Shown here: piece after piece, positions 50,176 to 57,083 of the stretch
Layout: each line of letters starts with the position of its first letter
Numbering within the stretch: the stretch's first letter is position 1
Assembly: GCF_037040815.1 (NCBI RefSeq)
Contig: NZ_CP146233.1
Location: forward strand, 43,476-107,475
Source of the DNA: Pararoseomonas sp. SCSIO 73927
Lineage (GTDB): Bacteria > Pseudomonadota > Alphaproteobacteria > Acetobacterales > Acetobacteraceae
DNA: 64,000 bases
Direction of reading: 5' to 3'
Program-made: the position numbers and the translations under genes
Notes under the pieces: generated by a model
The model's database searches: none
What the model was told of the DNA's origin: nothing
Seen by the model: the letters and a program-made list of their open reading frames with translations, nothing else

Positions 50176-50514
50176 TTAATCGGGGGGAGCGTAGCGATGG
50201 CAGGCCTCGATGCCACAGGCGGCGCCTGCCAGCAGCTCGTCGGCCAGGCGCAGCAGCTCCCCTACCCGCACATCGCCGAGCCGGTAATCGACAAACCGGC
50301 CACGCGGCTCGGCCTGCACGAGCCCGCACTCATGTAAGCAGCGCAGGTGGTTGGAGACGTTCGACTGGCTGAGGCCGGTCGCGGCGACGATGGCGCCGAC
50401 ATGCAGCGGCCCGGCGCGCAGGGCATCCAGGATCGCCAGGCGCGATGGGTCGGCAAAGCCGCGAAACAGCTTCGCCTGCAGGTCCAGGGGGCGCGTAGAG
50501 GTCTCTAGAAGCAT
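50176..50514 (-). CDS. ArsR-family repressor of the CmtR type (Cd/Pb)
   Basis: The 112-residue repressor has the winged-helix core (LSQSNVSNHLRCLHECGLV). Cys59 and Cys63 in the recognition helix and Cys100/Cys105 in the C-terminal tail match the Cd/Pb-binding Cys57, Cys61 and Cys102 of CmtR. It should repress the divergent HMA-CDF operon and release it on Cd or Pb. The ATG at 50514 is clear. An inverted repeat at 50552-50571 lies in the shared promoter region. Confidence 0.87.
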   Translation of the reverse strand: MLLETSTRPLDLQAKLFRGFADPSRLAILDALRAGPLHVGAIVAATGLSQSNVSNHLRCLHECGLVQAEPRGRFVDYRLGDVRVGELLRLADELLAGAACGIEACHRYAPPD

Positions 50515-50551
50515 GGCGTCTTTACTACCAGCTCGACATATTGATTTCCAC

Positions 50552-50571
50552 TGATATGATGCAACATATCA
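50552..50571. promoter_or_regulatory. ArsR-type operator between divergent genes
   Basis: TGATATG (50552-50558) and CATATCA (50565-50571) form a perfect inverted repeat in an otherwise GC-rich region. This AT-rich dyad is like ArsR/SmtB/CmtR operators. It lies 25 bases ahead of the HMA-CDF start. Confidence 0.75.
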
Positions 50572-50596
50572 TTCCGCGCTGATACGAGAGGGCACG

Positions 50597-51475
50597 ATGA
50601 GCACGACGACCGACGCGCCCGCCACGGCGCGCTACCGGGTGACCGGGATGGATTGCCCGTCCTGCGCCGCCAAGATCGAGAAGGCGGCGCGCGGGGTCGG
50701 CGGCGTGGAGGAGGTGAAGGTCTCCATCGCCTCGCAGATCATGACGCTGCGCCTGGACGGTGCTGACGCGCGGCTGCCTGAGGTGGAGCGCGCGGTGACC
50801 GGCCTCGGCTACCAGCTCGATCGGCTGGACAGTCCCGCTTCCCGCTCTGAGGCGGGCAGCGACGATGACGACGAGCTGCCCAAGGACCTCAGTCACATCA
50901 CGCCTGGCTACAAGCGGGCGTTGTGGATCGTGGTGCTGCTCAATGTCGGCTACGGCCTGGTGGAGATCGTCGCCGGCTTCGTCGCCGGCAGCCAGGCACT
51001 CAAAGCCGACGCACTCGACTTCCTCGGCGACGGACTGATTACCTTTCTCGGCCTGCTCGCCATCGGCTGGAGCCTGTTGTGGCGCGCCCGCTCGGCGCTG
51101 ATCCAGGGTATCTTCCTCGCCCTGCTTGGCCTCGGCGTGCTGGTGACGACCGGCTACCGCGTGCTGGTGCTCAATCAGCCGGATTCCGAGCTGATGGGCA
51201 TCTTCGGAGCCATTGCCCTGGTGGTGAACGTCGCGGCGGCGGCGGTGCTGATCCCGCATCGCACGGGCGACGCCAATGTGCGCGCCGTCTGGCTGTTCTC
51301 GCGCAACGACGCCATCGGCAACGCCGCCGTGGTGGTCGCGGCTGGGCTGGTCTGGTGGACCGGCACGGCCTGGCCGGACCTGGCGGTGGCGCTGGTGATC
51401 GCCGGGCTGTTCCTGCAATCGGCCTGGTCGATCATCCGTGACGCCCGGCGCGACCTGGCCGAGGCGACAGCCTGA
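50597..51475 (+). CDS. HMA-domain/CDF fusion transporter
   Basis: The 292-residue protein joins an N-terminal HMA domain (GMDCPSC, about 15-75) to a CDF-like membrane part (about 100-285). The latter has DALDFLGDGL in helix 2 and SRNDAIGN in helix 5, as in the protein at 39365, but adds the HMA domain. The HMA should capture metal for export, as in P1B ATPases. It is first in a coupled operon: the next gene starts in its stop codon (TGATG). Divergent CmtR-like control suggests Cd or Pb. Confidence 0.85.
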   Translation: MSTTTDAPATARYRVTGMDCPSCAAKIEKAARGVGGVEEVKVSIASQIMTLRLDGADARLPEVERAVTGLGYQLDRLDSPASRSEAGSDDDDELPKDLSHITPGYKRALWIVVLLNVGYGLVEIVAGFVAGSQALKADALDFLGDGLITFLGLLAIGWSLLWRARSALIQGIFLALLGLGVLVTTGYRVLVLNQPDSELMGIFGAIALVVNVAAAAVLIPHRTGDANVRAVWLFSRNDAIGNAAVVVAAGLVWWTGTAWPDLAVALVIAGLFLQSAWSIIRDARRDLAEATA

Positions 51476-51705
51476 TGCAGCCCGTTCTCACCTCGACCAT
51501 CTCCTGTCCGCAATGCGGACACCGGCAGACCGAGACGATGCCGACGGATGCCTGCCAGTTTTTCTACGATTGCAAAGGATGCGGCGTGGTGCTGCGCCCG
51601 AAAAAGGGCGATTGCTGCGTGTTCTGCTCCTACGGCGATGTGCCATGCCCACCGGTGCAGACAGAAGGGCGGGCCTGCTGTGGTTCGGCCGGAGCGGGTG
51701 CCTGA
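51475..51705 (+). CDS. GDCCVxC-domain protein
   Basis: The 76-residue protein has six or more Cys in pairs: SCPQCGH, FYDCKGCGVVL, and the signature GDCCVFCSYGDVPCPP. The last motif defines the GDCCVxC family, in which some members have selenocysteine. The Cys clusters can bind Zn, Cd or Hg. It is coupled to the HMA-CDF gene before it and the lspA after it. Function beyond metal binding is unknown. Confidence 0.85.
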   Translation: MQPVLTSTISCPQCGHRQTETMPTDACQFFYDCKGCGVVLRPKKGDCCVFCSYGDVPCPPVQTEGRACCGSAGAGA

Positions 51706-52217
51706 TGGTGGTCCGGCCGCGCCGCTTCCTGGTGTGGGGTCTGGCCTTCGCCGCCCTCGCCCTCGCCGTCGATCAGACGACGAAGGCGGCGGCGCTGGCC
51801 GCCGCCCCTGCCCTGGCGCAAGGCGTCGAGCTGCTGCCCTTCTTCGACTTGGTGCTGGTGTATAACCGGGGGGTGACGTTCGGCCTGCTGGCGAGCGATC
51901 ACCCGGCCGGCCGCTGGCTGCTGATCCTGCTGACCTCCGCCGTCAGCATCGGCCTGCTGGTCTGGCTGACGCGGGCGCAGAGCCGCACCCAGGCGGCGGC
52001 GCTCGGCCTCATCCTTGGCGGGGCGCTCGGCAACCTGGTGGACCGGCTGCGCCATGGCGCAGTAACGGATTTCCTCGACTTCCATGTCCAGGGCTACCAC
52101 TGGCCGGCCTTCAACCTGGCGGACAGCGGCATTGTGCTTGGGGTGGCGCTGCTGCTGTTCGGAGAGCTGCGCGCCCCGGCACGGGCGGCCGCGACCCCAG
52201 AAGGCAGCCCGTCATGA
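51705..52217 (+). CDS. lspA: Lipoprotein signal peptidase (LspA), second copy
   Basis: The 170-residue protein has four membrane helices, NRGVTFG, LVDRLRHGAVTDFLDF and FNLADSGI with the catalytic Asp pair. It starts inside the stop of the GDCCVxC gene and its stop overlaps the lpd start. It processes lipoproteins. It diverges in sequence from the copy at 38099, so the copies are not a recent exact duplication. Confidence 0.92.
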   Translation: MVVRPRRFLVWGLAFAALALAVDQTTKAAALAAAPALAQGVELLPFFDLVLVYNRGVTFGLLASDHPAGRWLLILLTSAVSIGLLVWLTRAQSRTQAAALGLILGGALGNLVDRLRHGAVTDFLDFHVQGYHWPAFNLADSGIVLGVALLLFGELRAPARAAATPEGSPS

Positions 52218-53629
52218 GCGACGTGTTCGATATCGTCATCGTCGGCGGCGGCCCTGGCGGCTACCCCGCCGCGATCCGTGCCGCCCAGCTTGGCATGCGG
52301 GTCGCCTGCATTGAGAAGCGCGAGCGGCTGGGCGGCACCTGCCTAAATGTGGGCTGCATCCCCTCCAAGGCGCTGCTCGACGCCACCGAGACCTACAGCC
52401 TGATCCGTCACGGCGCCTCCGGCTTTGGCATCCGCGTCCCGGAGGTGGAGTTCGACCTCGCCGGGATCATGGACCACAAGCATCGCGTGGTCGGCGGCCT
52501 CGCCGACGGCGTCGACTATCTGTTCCGCAAGCATCGCATCACCCGCGTGCGCGGCACCGGCCGGATCGAAGCACCGGACCGGGTCGTGGTGACACCCACG
52601 GAGGGCGGCGCGCCGCGCAGGCTCACCGCGACCCGCGCCGTGGTGATCGCCACCGGCTCGGAAGCCACCCCGCTGCCCGGCATCGCGATCGACGAGGAGC
52701 GGATCGTCTCCTCGACCGGCGCACTATCGCTACCGGCAGTGCCGCGTCGGCTCGCCATCATCGGAGCCGGCTATATCGGCCTGGAGCTCGGCTCGGTCTG
52801 GCGGCGCCTCGGCGCGGAGGTGACGGTGCTGGAGTATCTTGACCGCATCACGCCCGGCCTGGATGCCGAGATCGCTGACGCCCTGCGGCGCGTTCTGGAG
52901 GAGCAGGGCTTCCGCTTCCGTCTCGGCACGCGCGTGCTCGGCGCCCGCCGCGATGGCGATGCGGTGCGAATCACGGCGCAGCCTGCGCAAGGCGACGGCG
53001 CATCGGAGGAGCTGACGGCCGACGTGCTGCTGGTGGCGGTCGGCCGACGCGCCTTCACCGCAGGCCTCGGGCTGGAGGCGCTGGGCGTGGCGCTGGACAA
53101 GCGCAGGTGGGTGACGGTGGATGCGCGCTTTGAGACCAACGTGCCGGGCATTTATGCCATCGGCGATGCGATTACCGGGCCGATGCTGGCGCATAAGGCC
53201 GAGGAGGAAGGGATCGCGCTGGCCGAGATCCTCGCTGGCCAGGCCGGGCATGTGGATTACGGAACGATCCCGGCGGTGGTGTACACCTGGCCCGAGGTGG
53301 CGACCGTCGGACGGACGGAGGAGCAGCTGAAGGAGGAAGGCATCGCGTACCGTGTCGGGCGCTTCCCCTTCTCGGCCAACGCCCGCGCCCGCTCGCGCCG
53401 GGCGACCGAGGGGCTGGTGAAGGTGCTGGCGGACGCGGCGACGGACCGGGTGCTCGGCGTGCACATCATCGGCCCGGATGCGGGGACCCTGATCCACGAA
53501 GCGGTGCTGGCCATGGTCTACGGCGCCTCGGCCGAAGACATCGCGCGCACCACCCACGCCCACCCGACGCTGCCGGAGGCGCTGCGCGAGGCGGCGCTGG
53601 CAGTGGACGGGCGGCCGATGCACCTGTGA
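52214..53629 (+). CDS. lpd: Dihydrolipoamide dehydrogenase-like flavoprotein
   Basis: The 471-residue protein has the FAD motif GGGPGGYPAAIRAAQLG, the redox-active disulphide GGTCLNVGCIPSK (about 40-50), the NAD motif GAGYIGLELGSVW and the C-terminal active-site motif HAHPTLPEAL. It oxidises dihydrolipoamide with NAD+. It lacks the paired C-terminal Cys and N-terminal HMA of mercuric reductase. It is coupled to lspA. In this metal operon it may supply electrons to thiol systems that metals damage, which is an inference. Confidence 0.9.
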   Translation: MSDVFDIVIVGGGPGGYPAAIRAAQLGMRVACIEKRERLGGTCLNVGCIPSKALLDATETYSLIRHGASGFGIRVPEVEFDLAGIMDHKHRVVGGLADGVDYLFRKHRITRVRGTGRIEAPDRVVVTPTEGGAPRRLTATRAVVIATGSEATPLPGIAIDEERIVSSTGALSLPAVPRRLAIIGAGYIGLELGSVWRRLGAEVTVLEYLDRITPGLDAEIADALRRVLEEQGFRFRLGTRVLGARRDGDAVRITAQPAQGDGASEELTADVLLVAVGRRAFTAGLGLEALGVALDKRRWVTVDARFETNVPGIYAIGDAITGPMLAHKAEEEGIALAEILAGQAGHVDYGTIPAVVYTWPEVATVGRTEEQLKEEGIAYRVGRFPFSANARARSRRATEGLVKVLADAATDRVLGVHIIGPDAGTLIHEAVLAMVYGASAEDIARTTHAHPTLPEALREAALAVDGRPMHL

Positions 53630-53764
53630 CGCGCGCCGCGTATGCGCCATTCGCGGTGGGATCGGGCCTGCTCGGAAGGTGACGCCGCGGCGGTTCACGG
53701 AGCGGCGCGCGCCCGCGGCGGTGCGCGAAGCGGCCAGCAGGCCGGAGCATACGGCGGCCTGCTG

Positions 53765-53795
53765 GCGTAACCCTCCCACTTGGGAGGGGCGATTA
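53765..53795 (+). promoter_or_regulatory. Candidate MerR-type promoter of the CCPC gene
   Basis: CCCTCCCA/TGGGAGGG form a perfect dyad at 53770-53787. CGTAAC and GATTAC flank it with a 19-base spacer, the MerR/CueR geometry, but the -35 box is poor. The dyad resembles the CueR sites near 600-660. It could also be a terminator. Confidence 0.4.
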
Positions 53796-53827
53796 CCTGG
53801 CTTAACCACGCTTCAAAGGAGGCGCTG

Positions 53828-54082
53828 ATGCGTAGAGTGATAGCTGTGTCGATGATCACCCTAGCCGGGGCGCTCGCCGCGGCCGGCGCGTTCGCCCAAG
53901 GCAGCCCGCCGCAAGGCGGCATGCCGGGGATGCAGATGCAGCAGGGCCAGGGCAGCATGACATGCTGCCCCTGCCCGATGATGCAGCGCGCGGCGGCGGT
54001 GGAAAACCGGCTACGCCAGCTCGAGGAGCGCGCGGGCATCCCGGCGCCGACCCAGCCCGACGCGCCGGCGACGCCGCGCTAG
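53828..54082 (+). CDS. Small secreted Cys/Met-rich protein
   Basis: AGGAGG ahead of the ATG at 53828 gives 84 residues with a signal peptide (about 1-23, AFA-QG). The mature part is Met/Gln-rich (GGMPGMQMQQGQG), then MTCCPCPMMQ, and a short coiled helix (AVENRLRQLEERAG). Met and CCPC groups suit Cu(I) or Cd binding in the periplasm. It precedes ccdA, PCu(A)C and SCO, which are copper-delivery genes. No family is recognised. Confidence 0.68.
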   Translation: MRRVIAVSMITLAGALAAAGAFAQGSPPQGGMPGMQMQQGQGSMTCCPCPMMQRAAAVENRLRQLEERAGIPAPTQPDAPATPR

Positions 54083-54170
54083 AGCCGGCACGGGCCGAAA
54101 AGGCCGAGGGCTGCCGTCCGGGCGGCCCTCGGTTTGCCCTCTGAGACGAGAAGGCGACCTTCCCCTGATA

Positions 54171-54890
54171 ATGCTTGAGCTCTCGGCGCTCAGCCTCGCC
54201 CTTACCTTCGGCGGCGGGCTGGTGTCGTTCCTTTCGCCCTGCGTGCTGCCGCTGGTGCCGGGCTATGTGGCCTGGGTGGCCGGCGCGGACCTCGCGCAAG
54301 CGCAAGCGCGACCCTGGCGTACGATGCGGATGGCGCTGTTTTTCGTGCTCGGCTTCTCGGCCGTCTTTGTCGCGCTCGGCGCCGGGGCGACCTTGCTGGG
54401 CGGCTGGCTGCGGCGGTGGAGCTACGAGCTGTCCATCGCCGGCGGGCTGCTGATCGTGTGCCTCGGCCTGGTGCAGATGGGCCTGCTGCGGCTGGCCCCG
54501 CTGGCGCGCGAGCTGCGTTTTGCCGCGCCCGACGCCGGCGGCAATCCGGTCTCGGCTGTGCTGATCGGGGCGGCTTTCGGCTTCGGCTGGACGCCCTGCA
54601 TCGGCCCGGTGCTCGCGGCCGTGCTGGCCGTCGGGGCCATGGCCCCGGCCGGCGGCATCGCGCTGCTGGCCGCCTATGCGGCCGGCCTCGGCGTGCCCTT
54701 CCTGCTGGCCGCGCTCTACCTGCCGGCGCTGCTGGCGCGCGGCCGGCGGCTGGGGCGGCTCGGCCATGCGCTGCGTCTCGCAAGCGGCGCGGTGATGGTG
54801 GCGGCCGGCGTGGCCATTGCCACGGGCGAGCTGACCACGGTAGCCGGCTGGATGCTGCGCGCCTTCCCCTGGCTGGCGAGCATCGGGTGA
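54171..54890 (+). CDS. ccdA: CcdA-type thiol-transfer membrane protein, second copy
   Basis: The 239-residue protein has six membrane helices with FLSPCVLPLVPGYVAW and FGWTPCIGPVLAA carrying the two redox Cys. It is related to but not identical with the copy at 38631. It feeds electrons to periplasmic thiol proteins; the SCO protein that follows needs reduced Cys. It probably belongs to the operon 53828-56034. Confidence 0.9.
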   Translation: MLELSALSLALTFGGGLVSFLSPCVLPLVPGYVAWVAGADLAQAQARPWRTMRMALFFVLGFSAVFVALGAGATLLGGWLRRWSYELSIAGGLLIVCLGLVQMGLLRLAPLARELRFAAPDAGGNPVSAVLIGAAFGFGWTPCIGPVLAAVLAVGAMAPAGGIALLAAYAAGLGVPFLLAALYLPALLARGRRLGRLGHALRLASGAVMVAAGVAIATGELTTVAGWMLRAFPWLASIG

Positions 54891-54940
54891 GGGCGGCGCG
54901 GCCGCAGCAGGACCGCCTCTTAAGGACGGAGAACCCCACC

Positions 54941-55411
54941 ATGCGAACCCTCGTGCCTGGCCTCCTAGCCGGGGCTCTAACGCTGGCGGCCGCTGGAGCG
55001 GCCCACGCCCAGCGGGGCGACATCACCGTCTCCCAGGCCTGGACCCGCGCGGTGGGCGCCACCGCGCCCACGGCGGCCGGCTACCTGACGCTGCGCAACC
55101 GTGGCGCCACCCCGGATCGCCTGATCGGCGCGGCGACGTCGGCGGCGCGCGCCGTCGAGATCCACGAGCAGCGGAGCGAGGACGGCGTGATGCGCATGCG
55201 CCCGCTCCCCGATGGCGTTCCCGTACCGCCGGGGGAGACGGTGACCCTCGGCCCGGGCGGGACGCACCTGATGCTGGTGGGCCCGACGCGGCCCCTGGTG
55301 CGCGGGGAGCGCGTGCCGCTGACGTTGCGCTTCGAGCGCGCCGGCGAGGTCCGCGTCGAGCTCTCGGTCGAGGCGGCCGGCGCCCGACAGCCGGCTCATG
55401 CGGGGCACTGA
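54941..55411 (+). CDS. PCu(A)C-type periplasmic copper chaperone
   Basis: The 156-residue protein has a signal peptide (about 1-23) and the PCu(A)C fold (ITVSQAWTRAVGATAPTAAGYLTL). Copper ligands are seen as His75 (VEIHEQ), Met84/Met86, His109 and Met111 (GTHLML). It hands Cu(I) to cytochrome oxidase or to SCO. The first ligand pair reads HEQ instead of HxM. It lies 3 bases before the SCO gene, so the two are co-expressed. Confidence 0.9.
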   Translation: MRTLVPGLLAGALTLAAAGAAHAQRGDITVSQAWTRAVGATAPTAAGYLTLRNRGATPDRLIGAATSAARAVEIHEQRSEDGVMRMRPLPDGVPVPPGETVTLGPGGTHLMLVGPTRPLVRGERVPLTLRFERAGEVRVELSVEAAGARQPAHAGH

Positions 55412-55413
55412 CG

Positions 55414-56034
55414 ATGCTGCGCTGGATCCGCCGTGTCGCCTGGGGCACGGTTGCCGTGCTCGGCTTCCTTGTGCTGGCGATTTCAGCAGGCTGGTTTGTC
55501 ACCGACGGTCCGCTCGCCGGCCGGTCGGTCGCGACCGGGCCAGCGAGCTTGCCGATCGGCGGCCCCTTCCGCCTGACCGATCATCGAGGCCAGGCGGTTA
55601 CCGAGGCCGACTTCCGCGGCCGGCCGATGGCGGTGTTCTTCGGCTTCACCCAGTGCCCCGACGTCTGCCCGACCACGCTCGGCGACATGACCGCGCTCAT
55701 CGAGGCGCTCGGCCCCGAGGCCGATCGGCTGCACTGGCTGTTCGTCAGCGTCGACTGGGAGCGCGACACGCCGGAGATGCTGGCTGGCTATCTCGAGGCC
55801 TTCGACCGACGGCTCGTCGGACTCTCAGGCACCGAGGCGCAGGTCGCCGCGGCGGCACGGGCCTTCCGGGTCTATTACCGCCGCGTGCCGACAGAGGGCG
55901 GCGGCTACACGATGGATCACTCGGCCAGCGTCTTCCTGCTCGACGCGGCGGGACGCTTCGCGGGCACGATCGACAACCAGGAGAGCCAGGCGGTGGCGCT
56001 GGAAAAGCTGCGGGGCCTTCTGGCCTCGCGGTGA
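55414..56034 (+). CDS. SCO1/SenC-type copper-binding thiol protein
   Basis: The 206-residue protein has a membrane anchor (about 11-29) and a thioredoxin fold with the Cu ligands Cys81 and Cys85 (CPDVCP) and His169 (MDHSAS). SCO proteins bring copper to the CuA site of cytochrome oxidase or act as thiol reductases. The usual SVDPERDTP is SVDWERDTP here (Trp114). It works with the PCu(A)C protein encoded just upstream and perhaps with CcdA. Confidence 0.92.
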   Translation: MLRWIRRVAWGTVAVLGFLVLAISAGWFVTDGPLAGRSVATGPASLPIGGPFRLTDHRGQAVTEADFRGRPMAVFFGFTQCPDVCPTTLGDMTALIEALGPEADRLHWLFVSVDWERDTPEMLAGYLEAFDRRLVGLSGTEAQVAAAARAFRVYYRRVPTEGGGYTMDHSASVFLLDAAGRFAGTIDNQESQAVALEKLRGLLASR

Positions 56035-56153
56035 CGTCCCCTACCGCAGCGGTGGCCGGGCGCGCCGGGCGGTGGCGGCCTGCCGACCTCTTGCCAAAAA
56101 ACCAAAACAGGCGTTTGGACGTTTGCTTATGTAGCCAATGCCCGGAGTGCCGC

Positions 56154-56672
56154 GTGTTCTGCAGTGATCACCACCCCTTGCGCGCGGGCCTCCTGGCCCT
56201 TGCCGCTGCCGTCGCGCTCGACCAGGGCACCAAATGGTGGATCGCCGAGGTGGTGATGCAGCCGCCTCGGATGATTCCGATTGCCCCATTCTTCAACCTG
56301 ACCTTCCACCGCAACACGGGCGTGAGCTTCGGCCTCTTCGCCGGTCACGGCGAGGCCGGGCGGTGGGCGCTCGTGGCGGTCGCCCTTGCGGTCGTTGCTA
56401 TGCTGTTCGTGTGGATGGCCCGCGCTGAGCGGGCCTGGGTCGGGGTCGCGCTTGGCCTCGTCGCCGGCGGCGCGATCAGCAACGTGGTGGACCGGCTGCG
56501 GCATGGGGGCGTGACCGACTTCCTCGATTTCCACTACGCCGGCTGGCACTGGCCGAGCTTCAACCTCGCCGATGCGGCCATCTGAGTCGGCGTCGCGCTG
56601 CTGCTCCTGGACGGGTTTCTCGGGGAGCGGCGACAGGAAACGGCAGGGATGGCCGACGGAAGGCAGCCTTGA
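56154..56672 (+). pseudogene. lspA: Lipoprotein signal peptidase (LspA), third copy, with internal TGA
   Basis: A GTG at 56154 is the probable start. The frame shows NTGVSFG, VVDRLRHGGVTDFLDF and FNLADAAI, then TGA at 56583-56585 where E. coli-type LspA has Cys (AIC-VG). Reading on gives VGVALLLLDGFLGERR and ends at 56670-56672, as a normal C-terminus would. Both catalytic Asp precede the stop, so the 143-residue form may retain part of its function, but it lacks the last helix. The start is uncertain because an ATG near 56138 is out of frame. Confidence 0.75.
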
Positions 56673-56726
56673 CGCGTTTCCCAGCACCTCTTTATACAAA
56701 CAATGCTTTGACCATTTGAGGGTGGG

Positions 56727-57083
56727 ATGGACGAGCCGTCGCTGACCGACGAGCAGGCGCAGGAACTCGCCGAGGTGTTTCGCATGCTGGGCGACCCGAA
56801 CCGGCTGCGCATTGCCTTGGCCTGCCTTGGTAATCCGCGGTGCGTCGGCGATGTCGCCGAGCGGGTCGGGCTCTCCCATGCGCTGGTCAGCCATCACCTG
56901 CGCGTGCTGAAGGCGGCGCGGTTTCTGACCGCCCGCAAGCGCGGCAAGCAGGTCTTCTACGTGGCGTCCGACGACCGGGTCCGCTGCGTGATCCGCGACA
57001 TGGTGGGCCACGTCGCGGAGCCGGGCGGCGGGGACCCCATCAGTGCGGCCGAGGCCGAGGAGGAAGGAAGTGATGGACGGTGA
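56727..57083 (+). CDS. ArsR/SmtB-family repressor
   Basis: The 118-residue repressor has the winged helix (CVGDVAERVGLSHALVSHHLRVL) without the CxC motif of arsenic sensors. The C-terminal helix has Asp82/Asp83, Cys87, Asp91 and His95, a pattern that fits a Zn or Cd site of the alpha5 kind. It should repress its own operon, including the six-repeat ATPase. The ATPase gene overlaps its end by 11 bases. Confidence 0.85.
   Translation: MDEPSLTDEQAQELAEVFRMLGDPNRLRIALACLGNPRCVGDVAERVGLSHALVSHHLRVLKAARFLTARKRGKQVFYVASDDRVRCVIRDMVGHVAEPGGGDPISAAEAEEEGSDGR

Noticed and set aside
52214..53629. Mercuric reductase (merA)
   Set aside because: The protein lacks the N-terminal HMA domain and the C-terminal Cys pair, and ends in the HPTLPEA motif of dihydrolipoamide dehydrogenase. 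No merT, merP or merR pattern is nearby.
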